Positions 17,904-26,452 of a DNA stretch of 64,000 bases are shown piece by piece. Origin of the DNA: Wolinella succinogenes DSM 1740 (lineage in GTDB: Bacteria; Campylobacterota; Campylobacteria; Campylobacterales; Helicobacteraceae). The position numbers and the translations under genes are program-made. Below the pieces are notes generated by a model, which was not told the DNA's origin, ran no database searches, and worked only from the letters and a program-made list of their open reading frames with translations. The stretch covers positions 878,001-942,000 of the forward strand of contig NC_005090.1 in assembly GCF_000196135.1 (NCBI RefSeq). The letters run 5' to 3'. Within the stretch, counting starts at the first letter, position 1. The number at the start of each line of letters is the position of its first letter.

Positions 17904-17909
17904 ATTATA
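17904..17909 (-). promoter_or_regulatory. -10 element of the chemoreceptor promoter
   Basis: TATAAT on the minus strand, about 44 bp before the ATG, in a very AT-rich intergenic stretch (17867-18005). No good -35 is visible 16-18 bp upstream, as is common for epsilonproteobacterial sigma-70 promoters that rely on AT-periodicity. Confidence 0.45.
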
Positions 17910-18005
17910 CTCAATTTTTATCTGATTCTATTATTTTAAATATAGCTTTAATATATATTATTGATTTATACGAAGGGTTGATAAGTTTAATTCAATTGAC
18001 TGATG

Positions 18006-20081
18006 CTACTCGGCGCTTAATACAGGAGAGGGCTTGGAGAAGAGGAATCCCTGGAAGAGCTCGCATCCCATGCTCTGTAGTTTCTTTAGCTGTTCTTGGG
18101 TCTCTACTCCCTCAGCGACGACATTGAGGTTGAATTTTTTGCCAATGCCAATCATGGTGTCAACGAGAATCTGATCTTGTTCATCCTCTAGGATGTTTTG
18201 GATGAAGCATCGATCAATCTTCAGCTCTTGTATGGGGAGCTTTTTGAGGTATTGCAGGGAGGAGTAGCCCGTCCCAAAATCATCAATGGAGAAGAGAATT
18301 CCCATGGAGGCGAGAGCGAGGATTTTTTGAATCGACTTCTCAGGGTCTTGGATCAAGATTCCCTCGGTCAGCTCAATGCAGAGGCGATGGGGCGGGCAAG
18401 GGGTCTGGTTGAAGTTTTTTTGGACATTTGAAATAAAATCCTCCCTCTCGAACTCTTTGGCGCTGATGTTGATAGAGAGGCGCCAATGAGATTTTTGGGG
18501 ATCTTTTTGCCATTTTTGGAGCTTTTGAAGCGCGTGCTTTAGCACCCACTCCCCAAGGAGATGGATGTAGCCGCCCTCTTCAGCCAAGGGGATGAACTCT
18601 AGAGGAGAGATAAAACCTCTCGCAGGATGTTTCCAGCGCAAAAGAGCCTCCGCTCCCATGCACTCGGCTTGCTCATTCACGCGCATCTGTTTTTGGTAGA
18701 AGAGCTCTAGCTGTTCTTTGTCGATGGCGTCTCGTAAATCCTCTTGAAGCTCCAGCCTCTCCTCGAAGCGGCGCTGAAGGAGTGGCTCAAAGAAGCAGAT
18801 CGTGTTGCATCCCTTTTTCTTGGCATGATGCATAGCGCTTGTGGCGTATTTAATCAGGGTGCGGGGCGAGCGTGCCGTCTCTTTAAAGGAGATGATGCCA
18901 ATGCTTGCGGTGATGCTAATGGATTGCCCTAGCAGAACAAAAGGAGCCTGAAGTAATTTAGAGATTGACTCGGCGCTTTGTCGGGCTGAGCGGCGAATCT
19001 GCTCCTCGCTCTTTGACCCATCTTCCAAAAGCAGGGTAAACTCATCTCCCCCAAAGCGAGCTAAAGCACCCATGGAGGCGGTGGCGGCTTTGAGGCGCTG
19101 AGCTATCTCATAAAGGAGCTGATCGCCAAAGGAGTGCCCCTTGGAATCGTTAAAGAGCTTGAAGCGATCCACACCGATAAAAAGGAGCGCGCGATAGCAG
19201 CCATTTTGGTGGCTGGTGTGAAGTGATTTTTTGAGGAGATCCTCTAGGAATCGACGATTAGGAAGGGAGGTGAGGGAGTCGTATCGCTTGATCTGGAAGA
19301 GCTCGTTCTCTTTCTCTCTCATCTTGGTGATGTCAATGACAGCAGAGAGGCGAAACTTCTCCTCTCCGAGCTCGATAGCCTTGCCTCGAATCATGATAGG
19401 AAAGAGGCTCCCATCATTTTTAATTCCGAGGACTTCATAGGGGGGCTGGTCTCTATTTTGCGAGAAGCGTTTGACCTTGTTGCGGAAGCCAAGCGCAATA
19501 AAATCAAGAATACTCTTGGAATGAACCTCCTCTAGAGTGTAACCGAAGAGGTTGAGGGCGATGTGATTGGCATAGACGCATTTTTGGTTGCGATCAAAGA
19601 TGAATAGCCCCTCAATGGTTGCGTCAAGAAGCGCTTTGATGACCTCAAGCATTTGATTTTGTTCCAGCATGATTCCCTCAGGCGAGAGTCTCTGCTCGGT
19701 CACGTCGATGGCGATTTGGAATTTCACTTTTCGTCCATCGCTCCATTGCCCCGAATGGCTATGGAGGAGATAGATTCGGCCGTTGTTGAGATTGATATGT
19801 TCATGCTGCGTTGATTTGGAGAAAGGGAGTTGCATGCAATGTCCGCAAGGAATCGAGCGATTGTGGATGGCCTCAAAGCAAGGTCTGCCGATGATATCGC
19901 TAAATTCTTGACGCATGGCGCGATTGGCATAGAGAATCTCAAAGGTTCGAGGGTCGATCACATGAATCATTACGCGAGATTCATCTAAAATCGCCTTTAG
20001 AATTTCTTCAGGCGTTTGGATCTCTGTTTCGGGTGGTTTCAAGGATTCTATCTCTCGGTTTGAATGTTGGAGTTTATCCAT
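18006..20081 (-). CDS. PAS-PAS-GGDEF-EAL cyclic-di-GMP enzyme, Cys-bearing first PAS
   Basis: Soluble 691-residue protein: PAS domain near residues 20-125 with a cysteine cluster (GRPCFEAIHNRSIPCGHCMQ), a second PAS near 145-255, GGDEF with an intact RFGGDEF active site near 345, and EAL with EALLRW and DDFGTGYSSL motifs, so both cyclase and phosphodiesterase chemistry appear possible. The first-PAS cysteines suggest metal or redox sensing; the same pattern recurs in the hybrid kinase at 58652-61711. The ATG at 20081 is preferred; an in-frame TTG at 20147 would add 22 polar residues and has no ribosome-binding site. No transmembrane segments. Confidence 0.88.
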   Translation of the reverse strand: MDKLQHSNREIESLKPPETEIQTPEEILKAILDESRVMIHVIDPRTFEILYANRAMRQEFSDIIGRPCFEAIHNRSIPCGHCMQLPFSKSTQHEHINLNNGRIYLLHSHSGQWSDGRKVKFQIAIDVTEQRLSPEGIMLEQNQMLEVIKALLDATIEGLFIFDRNQKCVYANHIALNLFGYTLEEVHSKSILDFIALGFRNKVKRFSQNRDQPPYEVLGIKNDGSLFPIMIRGKAIELGEEKFRLSAVIDITKMREKENELFQIKRYDSLTSLPNRRFLEDLLKKSLHTSHQNGCYRALLFIGVDRFKLFNDSKGHSFGDQLLYEIAQRLKAATASMGALARFGGDEFTLLLEDGSKSEEQIRRSARQSAESISKLLQAPFVLLGQSISITASIGIISFKETARSPRTLIKYATSAMHHAKKKGCNTICFFEPLLQRRFEERLELQEDLRDAIDKEQLELFYQKQMRVNEQAECMGAEALLRWKHPARGFISPLEFIPLAEEGGYIHLLGEWVLKHALQKLQKWQKDPQKSHWRLSINISAKEFEREDFISNVQKNFNQTPCPPHRLCIELTEGILIQDPEKSIQKILALASMGILFSIDDFGTGYSSLQYLKKLPIQELKIDRCFIQNILEDEQDQILVDTMIGIGKKFNLNVVAEGVETQEQLKKLQSMGCELFQGFLFSKPSPVLSAE

Positions 20082-20230
20082 AGATAAGCGCGATCCCTCG
20101 CGCCTGTTTTGTGATGCGCTTTGATCATTGGGTCTGTTCCTTTGCAAGGATGCAGTCGATATTGCATCATTGGGTCGATTTTTAGCGAGCTATACTCGTG
20201 AAATGCCCCTTGGCATGGATTTGACAAATA

Positions 20231-20296
20231 TAACCTATAGGTCATAGACCTAGCCATTGTATATGAATAAAATTGAAAAAGTATTTAACCTATAGG
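20231..20296. promoter_or_regulatory. direct repeat TAACCTATAGG, likely operator of the small regulator
   Basis: The 11-mer TAACCTATAGG occurs at 20231-20241 and 20286-20296, 55 bp apart, each containing the palindrome CCTATAGG. Overlapping the first copy is an inverted repeat GGTCATAGACC (20240-20250). The stretch lies just before the small Xre-type gene, so autoregulation is the simplest reading. Confidence 0.5.
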
Positions 20297-20317
20297 ATAC
20301 TTATTTAGGATATTTTC

Positions 20318-20566
20318 TTGCTAAACAACAACTATGTGCCCGTCGATGATATTGAAGAATTTCATCGCAAGATTTCTTGTAATATCAAAAGAATTCGCAT
20401 AGAAAAAGAGATGTCCAAACTAGAGGTTGCCTTGAGTTTGGGGTTTACCTCTGTGACTTTTTACACTAATGCTGAGAATAATAAACGAGGCAAGCACTTT
20501 AACTTGGAGCATCTATACAAACTATCTAAAATCTTTGAAGTTGAAGTCGCCGATCTTCTCGCCTAA
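20318..20566 (+). CDS. small Xre-family helix-turn-helix protein
   Basis: 82-residue protein with one HTH_3 fold: ISCNIKRIRIEKEMSKLEVA is helix 1-2, LGFTSVTFYTNAENNKRG the recognition region, and NLEHLYKLSKIFEVEVADLL the typical closing helices. TTG at 20318 has only a weak upstream AGGATA; a GTG six codons later is another possibility. The 3' end overlaps the convergent MFS gene by 45 bp. Operator-like repeats lie immediately upstream. No toxin partner is adjacent, so this looks like a lone regulator or phage/toxin-antitoxin relic. Confidence 0.72.
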   Translation: MLNNNYVPVDDIEEFHRKISCNIKRIRIEKEMSKLEVALSLGFTSVTFYTNAENNKRGKHFNLEHLYKLSKIFEVEVADLLA

Positions 20567-21745
20567 GAATCGCTCCCTCCTCTTGGCATAAGCCACCCCT
20601 ATGAGGATGAAAAAGCCTCCAATAAGAGCAATCCCCCAGCGCTCCTCCATGCCAAGCTCCAGCAGATAGCCAATCAGAAGAGAGGAGAGGACGGCGATGA
20701 GAGTGAAAAACATATCATTATAGGCAACCACTCGCCCATAATAGCGCTTTTCTATACGCTTTTGAAGCATCGTCATAGTGTAAGACCAAAGCGTGGTGAT
20801 GAGGATTCCAGCCCCCAGCACCCCAAGAATCGAAGCATAAAACTCTCTCGCTAAAAACGCCCAAAAAATCAACAATACCCCCTCAAGAGCGAGCATCCAG
20901 CCAAGATTCTTTTCGCTAATGATTCGACCAAAGATAAAAGGCCCCACCATGGCTGAAAAAGCGCGAGCGGCGTTGATGAAGCCAATAGCAAGCGGGATGG
21001 CTAGGGTTTGGTGGTAGTGATTCTTTGCTAAAAGGGTGACGATTGCATCAAAGAGTGTAGTGGCGACTACCGCATGAATGGCCATGATAAAAAGAAGCGA
21101 CTTTTGGGAGAAGAGATAGAAGAATCCGTCTTGAAGCATGGCAAGAATTGGCTCATTGGGGCTCTCTTCTCGAGGAAGTGGAGTGGCAATTAGAATCATT
21201 AGGGCGATGAGATAGAGCGAGGCATCGATCAAAAAAGCACTCTTTACGCCCAAAGAGTGGACTACAATCCCTCCAAGCGCCATGCCAAGCGTGAGGCAGA
21301 CGGAGTAGATCATGGAGTGAAGCTCATTAGCCCTCTGCAGAGAATCGCCCTCTAGAATCTTTGGCAGAAGGCTCATGGTGGCGGTGTAGTAGGTCGTCCC
21401 CGCGGCACTACGAAGGAAAAGAAGCGCTAGAAGCATCCCGAAATCCTCCTTGGCGGTGAAGGCAAGAAAAAGCAAAGTGGCAAGTATCTCCACAAGGAGT
21501 AAAAAAGGCAGAAGCTTTTTAGATGAGAAGCGATCAATGAGCGTGCCGCTTAGGGGCGAGAGCAGGATAGAGGGCGCCCAAAAGAGAGCCGCCGCCAAAG
21601 AGAGTCCTAGGGCGCCTATGCCATTTTGTGCCATGAGGGTAAAGAGCGCCACTTGGGTGAACATGAGCGCAAAGTAGTTGATGAGCTGGATGAGGCTTAG
21701 ATTGCGCACCAGCGGATTGGACTTTAAGAGGGAGAGATGAGTCAT
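20522..21745 (-). CDS. major facilitator superfamily transporter (MFS_3/enterobactin-exporter-like)
   Basis: 407-residue protein with twelve hydrophobic segments. The loop LSPLSGTLIDRFSSKK between helices 2 and 3 matches the MFS DRxxRR-type motif, and the overall pattern resembles EntS/MFS_3 exporters. Substrate unknown. It is 24 bp downstream of the EAL-CBS-GGDEF gene on the same strand. A TATAAT at 21757-21752 ends only 7 bp before the ATG, so a leaderless transcript from an internal promoter is possible; no ribosome-binding site is visible. Its 3' end overlaps the small HTH gene. Confidence 0.82.
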   Translation of the reverse strand: MTHLSLLKSNPLVRNLSLIQLINYFALMFTQVALFTLMAQNGIGALGLSLAAALFWAPSILLSPLSGTLIDRFSSKKLLPFLLLVEILATLLFLAFTAKEDFGMLLALLFLRSAAGTTYYTATMSLLPKILEGDSLQRANELHSMIYSVCLTLGMALGGIVVHSLGVKSAFLIDASLYLIALMILIATPLPREESPNEPILAMLQDGFFYLFSQKSLLFIMAIHAVVATTLFDAIVTLLAKNHYHQTLAIPLAIGFINAARAFSAMVGPFIFGRIISEKNLGWMLALEGVLLIFWAFLAREFYASILGVLGAGILITTLWSYTMTMLQKRIEKRYYGRVVAYNDMFFTLIAVLSSLLIGYLLELGMEERWGIALIGGFFILIGVAYAKRRERFLGEKIGDFNFKDFR

Positions 21746-21769
21746 GCCGACATTATAAAAGAGAGAGGC

Positions 21770-23527
21770 TTAGAGGAGCGAAGCGATGGCGATTTTTTCT
21801 TTGGAGGCTTTGGCGCTCTTTTTGAGCGAGGAGAGGGTGGCATCGAATTCGAGGTTCTTTTTGGCCTTGCATTCAGAGCGGACAAAGAGCACGCCTGCGC
21901 TCACGCTAAGCAAAGGAAATCGCTTCTTCTCGCCCTCTCTAGAGCTCAGCATGACATAACCCGCTTCTCGCTCCTCATCAGAGTAGAAGAGCTTGGCATC
22001 TTGGGCGAATTTTTGTAAAAGCGCGAGGGTTTCGGGGAGGAGATTCTCTTGAAGCTCCTCCTCTTTGCAGGCGCAAAAGAAGTCATCTCCACCGATGTGT
22101 CCAATGAAGTAGCCTTTTTGCTCCAGCCGTTCGCGCATGAGGTCGCTAAACATCAAAATGGCACGATCGCCGCTACGGAATCCATACTTATCATTGAAGG
22201 GCTTGAAGTTGTCAAAGTCAAAATAGACAAGCGCAAAAGACTCTTCCCCCATGAAGCAGTCAGAGATGTGGCGGCTGATGAGATTGTTGCCAGGAAGCTT
22301 AGTGAGGGGATTTTGGTCGCGCGCAATGAGGAGATTTCGCTCGTTGATGGCGCTAATGAGGGCTTTGGAGTTGAGGAATCCAACATATTTAGAGTTTTCA
22401 GTGAGGATGATTCCCTCGTTTTCGCTTCGATTCGCAAAGGTTTCAATGAGCGTTTCTAGAGGTGTGTGGACATCCGCGGTGGGGCAGGGGCTAAGGAAAT
22501 CCAAGACACTCTTTTTGGAGGCGGATTTGTTGCGCAGGAGAGAGGTTCCATAGGCGGAGTAGACATAATCTTTGAGATCAGAATCTTTGATAATTCCTAA
22601 GGGCTCGTTGCGCGGATCAAGGATGGGGAAAAAGGAGTAGTTTTTGTGCTGGCGGAAGAGCTCTAACACCTCTAGCATATCTTGAGCTTTATAGACGGGC
22701 GGGATGAGATCGGTGAGATTGCGGATTGCCTCGCTGCCGCCATGATCGCCGCGCTTGTCTTCCATGTAGAGTTTTTGGATTTGCGGATAGAGGGATTTGA
22801 GCTCTTTTTGGTGGTGCGTGCGCTCTTGGATAAGTTTCCCCTGAATAAGATCAACGCTCAACTCTTTGAGCAGAAAATAGACCTTTTTGCTTTCGACTTG
22901 GGGCGCGATGACGGTGATTCCTAAGACCTTGAGGATTCTCATCAAATGAGAGACAAAGAGGCGCTTTTTGGGGCTCTTTTCGATGTTTTGAATAAAGTAG
23001 GGATCAAGTCGTACGAAGTGAGGGCGAATCTCATAGAGGTGGCGGAAGTTGAACCCCCCATCTCCGTAGCGATCAAACATCAGCGTGTAGCCATGCTTGG
23101 CGTAGATGCTCACCATGGCATTGAGCTCAATGGAATCGGAGAAGGGTTTCTCTTGAGAGATTTGCAACACAAAGAGCTCAGAGAGAAGATTGACATTCCC
23201 AAAGTCCTCTTGCGCGTCCCGATGGATGAAATCAGGCATATAGAGAATCCGAGAATCAAAGGGGTAGAAGAGTTTGTGTTTTTCGTGCAAGCCCTTGCTC
23301 ATGAAGTCAAAAACTGCTTTTTTGCGAAGCTCTAGCTCGAAAGGAACGAGGATTTTCTCTAAAAGGGCGCGCTCTTTGAGCTCCTCAAAACTTTTAAACC
23401 CCTGCTTCTCTGCACCCCCAAAAAAGACCTCAAAGCCATAGGTGGTGCCGCTGAAGGTATCAATAATAGGCTCATACTCCAAGCGAATTGAGTGGAGAAT
23501 TTCTAGCCAAAAATCTGGCAGTCGCAT
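21770..23527 (-). CDS. degenerate EAL - CBS pair - GGDEF-like protein in the phosphate operon
   Basis: 585-residue cytosolic protein. An EAL-like domain (about 5-240) has FEVFF in place of EALLR and lacks the DDFGTGYS motif (FDRYGDGGFN instead), so it is probably not catalytic. A CBS pair follows (about 265-405), then a GGDEF domain with GGDDFF in place of GGDEF near 490. The start ATG at 23527 is set by AAGGAGG; an upstream in-frame codon would run through that site. It lies 20 bp after the second pstS and thus appears to be the sixth gene of the pst operon. It could be a c-di-GMP effector or nucleotide sensor rather than an enzyme. Confidence 0.8.
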   Translation of the reverse strand: MRLPDFWLEILHSIRLEYEPIIDTFSGTTYGFEVFFGGAEKQGFKSFEELKERALLEKILVPFELELRKKAVFDFMSKGLHEKHKLFYPFDSRILYMPDFIHRDAQEDFGNVNLLSELFVLQISQEKPFSDSIELNAMVSIYAKHGYTLMFDRYGDGGFNFRHLYEIRPHFVRLDPYFIQNIEKSPKKRLFVSHLMRILKVLGITVIAPQVESKKVYFLLKELSVDLIQGKLIQERTHHQKELKSLYPQIQKLYMEDKRGDHGGSEAIRNLTDLIPPVYKAQDMLEVLELFRQHKNYSFFPILDPRNEPLGIIKDSDLKDYVYSAYGTSLLRNKSASKKSVLDFLSPCPTADVHTPLETLIETFANRSENEGIILTENSKYVGFLNSKALISAINERNLLIARDQNPLTKLPGNNLISRHISDCFMGEESFALVYFDFDNFKPFNDKYGFRSGDRAILMFSDLMRERLEQKGYFIGHIGGDDFFCACKEEELQENLLPETLALLQKFAQDAKLFYSDEEREAGYVMLSSREGEKKRFPLLSVSAGVLFVRSECKAKKNLEFDATLSSLKKSAKASKEKIAIASLL

Positions 23528-23546
23528 GCATCCTCCTTCTTTAAGA

Positions 23547-24464
23547 TTATAAGAGCCCAAGTTCTTGCCAACGCTTTTGGATCAATCCTTTTTCTTCTTT
23601 ATTCAAAGGGATGAATCCAAGTCTTCTAAGGGTTGCATCTCCCTGCTTAAACGAGTAGTCAAAAAAGTGGACCACCTCGCGTGCTTTTTTGCTTTTGAGG
23701 GGAAAAATGATGTAGCTTGTAGTGATAAGCGGGTATCCTTTTTCGACATCCACGGGAGAGAGCCACTCTTTGAGATCAGAGGAGAGAGGGAGAAGGGCAG
23801 CGCTCAGCTTCTCTTGGAGTTTATAGGAGAGCTCTACATAGCCTAGACTCCCCTCTTTTTGGGAGACAAGCTGGCTCATGCCCGCGTTGCCTTTAGCGCC
23901 CATGCCTTTTGGCCAAGCGAGCGCCTTGCCCTTCCCAATGCTTTCGCTCCAAGTCTTGGATTGGTGATCCATGTAGCTTGTGAAGGCAAGGGTGGTTCCG
24001 CTTCCATCATTTCGATGAAGGGGGGTGATGGGGAGATTGGGAAGGGGGATGTTGGGATTGAGAGCTCTGATTTTGGGGTCTTGCCAGTGAGTGATAAGGC
24101 CCAGGTAGATATCACTGATGAGCTCAGGCGTGAGGCGTAGATCACCATCTTTGAGAGAGGGGAGGTTATAGACTAGGGCAATGGAGCCTCTTAGAGAGGG
24201 GAATTGATGAAATCCTACGGCCAATTCACTCTCTTTGAGAGGCTCTTCGCTTGCACCAAAATCGACCACACCACTTTTGATCTGTTTGATTCCTCCGCCT
24301 GATCCAATAGAGAGATAAGAGACACGATTTTGGGTGCTCTTTTCATACTCTTTGATCCACTCTGCATAGGCATTAGCGGGGAAGGTTGCCCCCGAGCCAA
24401 GCAGGGTTTCGCCTGCTTGCAAAAAGGTCAAGGCCAAGGCCAAAAGAAAAGGAAAAGGGCGCAT
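23547..24464 (-). CDS. pstS: second phosphate-binding protein, classical PstS type
   Basis: Periplasmic binding protein of about 305 residues: signal peptide MRPFPFLLALALTFLQAG, then GSGATFPANAYAEW, the phosphate loop of E. coli-type PstS, and IGSGGGIKQI, DFGASEEPL, HRNDGSGTTLAFTSY, all anion-contacting segments of that family. ATG at 24464 chosen over a GTG three codons upstream. It starts within the last codons of pstB. The operon-leading PstS (27804-28841) belongs to a different subfamily, so the cell makes two dissimilar receptors for one transporter. Confidence 0.85.
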   Translation of the reverse strand: MRPFPFLLALALTFLQAGETLLGSGATFPANAYAEWIKEYEKSTQNRVSYLSIGSGGGIKQIKSGVVDFGASEEPLKESELAVGFHQFPSLRGSIALVYNLPSLKDGDLRLTPELISDIYLGLITHWQDPKIRALNPNIPLPNLPITPLHRNDGSGTTLAFTSYMDHQSKTWSESIGKGKALAWPKGMGAKGNAGMSQLVSQKEGSLGYVELSYKLQEKLSAALLPLSSDLKEWLSPVDVEKGYPLITTSYIIFPLKSKKAREVVHFFDYSFKQGDATLRRLGFIPLNKEEKGLIQKRWQELGLL

Positions 24465-24469
24465 GAGAA

Positions 24470-25258
24470 TCACCCGAATTTTCCCGTGATATACTGTTCG
24501 GTCTTGGATTTTTGGGGGCTAACAAAAATCTTCTCTGTCTCATCATATTCAATGAGCTCACCCAAATGGAAAAAGGCGGTGTAGTTGGCGACTCTCGCGG
24601 CTTGCTGCATATTGTGAGTGACAACCACAATGGTGAACTGCTCTTTGAGTGTAACCATGAGATTCTCGATGGTTTGAGTGGAGATGGGGTCAAGTGCGCT
24701 GGTGGGTTCATCCATGAGGATGATCTCAGGCTTGACCGCAATGGCTCTAGCGATACAAAGGCGTTGTTGCTGACCCCCTGAGAGTGCTGTGCCCGGGGAT
24801 TTGAGTTTGTCTTTGACCTCTTCCCAAAGCCCTGCGCCTTTGAGCGATTCTTCAACGAGTTGATCGCAATCGCTTCCCTTTTTGACAAGGTCATGCATGA
24901 GGGGGGCGTAGGCGATGTTTTCATAGATGCTTTTGGGAAAGGGGTTGGGCTGCTGAAAGACCATCCCAACACGCTTTCGTACAGCCACCACATCGATGGC
25001 AGGGTCATAGATGTTGAATCCATCCACCTCCACAAGTCCCTCCACGCGACACCCACCAACAAGGTCATTCATGCGGTTGAGGCATCGAAGAAACGTCGAT
25101 TTTCCACAGCCTGAGGGGCCAATGAGCGCGGTGATTTTCCGCTCATAAATATCAATATTGATGTCATGCAATGCCTGTTTTTGGCCATACCAAAGGTTGA
25201 GATTGGAGGCCTTGGCTTTGACGCTAAGATCGGAGGTGAGATATTGAGCTTCTTGCAT
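24470..25258 (-). CDS. pstB: PstB, phosphate ABC transporter ATPase
   Basis: 262 residues. Walker [10 protein letters not shown] near 47, signature [14 protein letters not shown], Walker [14 protein letters not shown]-loop VTHNM, and PstB-specific [19 protein letters not shown]. Energises phosphate import with PstC and PstA. Follows pstA by 9 bp and slightly overlaps the second pstS. Confidence 0.95.
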   Translation of the reverse strand: MQEAQYLTSDLSVKAKASNLNLWYGQKQALHDINIDIYERKITALIGPSGCGKSTFLRCLNRMNDLVGGCRVEGLVEVDGFNIYDPAIDVVAVRKRVGMVFQQPNPFPKSIYENIAYAPLMHDLVKKGSDCDQLVEESLKGAGLWEEVKDKLKSPGTALSGGQQQRLCIARAIAVKPEIILMDEPTSALDPISTQTIENLMVTLKEQFTIVVVTHNMQQAARVANYTAFFHLGELIEYDETEKIFVSPQKSKTEQYITGKFG

Positions 25259-25267
25259 GAATGATTC

Positions 25268-26440
25268 CTACCACTTTCTTTCAAATTTTTTTCTAAAGTA
25301 TATCGCGACAGCATTAAGAGAGAGAAGCACCGAGAGAAGCACCAAAATCCCCGCAGCGGTTCTCTCGACATAGGCTCGCTCTGGCATACCTGACCAAGTG
25401 AATATCTGGGCGGGCATGACAGTGGCAGCGTGGAAGATGCTATCAGGTGCATCGGGGATAAACGCGATCATTCCTACAATAATAAGCGGAGCGGTCTCTC
25501 CCATCGCTTGAGCGAGCGAGATAATGGAACCCGTCAAAATCCCTGGAGTGGCTAAGGGGAGGACATGATCTTTGACGATCTGCCACTTGGTGAGCCCAAG
25601 GGCGAAGCCCGCTTGACGAATAGAGGCAGGGACAGCTTTGAGGGCGGCCTTGGAGCTGACGATGATAATGGGAAGCGACATGAGGGCGAGCGTCATTCCC
25701 CCTACAAGCGGTGAGCTTCGAGGTGCACCAAAGAAGTTGATAAAGATCGCCAAGCCCAAGAGACCAAAGAGAATCGAGGGGATAGCGGCGAGGTTGTTGA
25801 TGTTGACCTCGATGATTTGAGTCACTCGGTTATCGGGGGCAAACTCCTCCAGGTAGATGGCGGTCATCACGCCAATAGGCACGGAGATGGCCATCGTGAC
25901 CAACATGGTGAGGATTGTCCCTATCACCGCAGAGTAGAGGCCTGAATTTTCGGGAATCTTTGAATCGCCCGTAGTGAAGAAGATGGAGTTCCACTTCATC
26001 TCCAATTTGCCCTCATTCTTTAGATGGGTGACCATCTCGATTTGGGTATCGCTGAGGCGATGGTGATGGCCTTTGAGGTATTGATCCACTTCGGCTGAGG
26101 CGAGTGCCCAAAAAGTGTGAGTTTTGTCCATCCACTCGGGATTGGCACGAATTTGATTGGGAAGATCGCGGAGCCAAGCACGGCTCACAAGGCGGCTGAG
26201 CTGCTTTTCTAGCACGCCATAGGGATTCTCAGCCGCTTCTTGTGAGATAGGCATTTCCACTTTGATGTAAGCCTGTTTAAAGGCAGGATAGCCCTGCCTC
26301 ACCATGTCGTAGAGGAAAAAGAGCAAAAAGGCGATCGAGACAAAAAGTGCGGAGGCGGCAAGAATCTTGAAGCGCTCACCTCGGCGATTCCGCTGGTTGA
26401 TCTGAGGGATGATGAAAGGATTGTTGGAGTTTGATTCCAT
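25268..26440 (-). CDS. pstA: PstA, phosphate transporter permease
   Basis: 390 residues, longer than E. coli PstA (about 296) because of an N-terminal helix (near 28-48) followed by a periplasmic loop of roughly 120 residues before the conserved core. The core contains SVPIGVMTAIYLEEFA and the EAA-type coupling loop ALGLTKWQIVKDHVLP. N-terminal extensions of this kind are usual in proteobacterial PstA of the epsilon/delta type. Lies between pstC and pstB with gaps of 12 and 9 bp. Confidence 0.93.
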   Translation of the reverse strand: MESNSNNPFIIPQINQRNRRGERFKILAASALFVSIAFLLFFLYDMVRQGYPAFKQAYIKVEMPISQEAAENPYGVLEKQLSRLVSRAWLRDLPNQIRANPEWMDKTHTFWALASAEVDQYLKGHHHRLSDTQIEMVTHLKNEGKLEMKWNSIFFTTGDSKIPENSGLYSAVIGTILTMLVTMAISVPIGVMTAIYLEEFAPDNRVTQIIEVNINNLAAIPSILFGLLGLAIFINFFGAPRSSPLVGGMTLALMSLPIIIVSSKAALKAVPASIRQAGFALGLTKWQIVKDHVLPLATPGILTGSIISLAQAMGETAPLIIVGMIAFIPDAPDSIFHAATVMPAQIFTWSGMPERAYVERTAAGILVLLSVLLSLNAVAIYFRKKFERKW

Positions 26441-26452
26441 GGGTCGCGCCTT

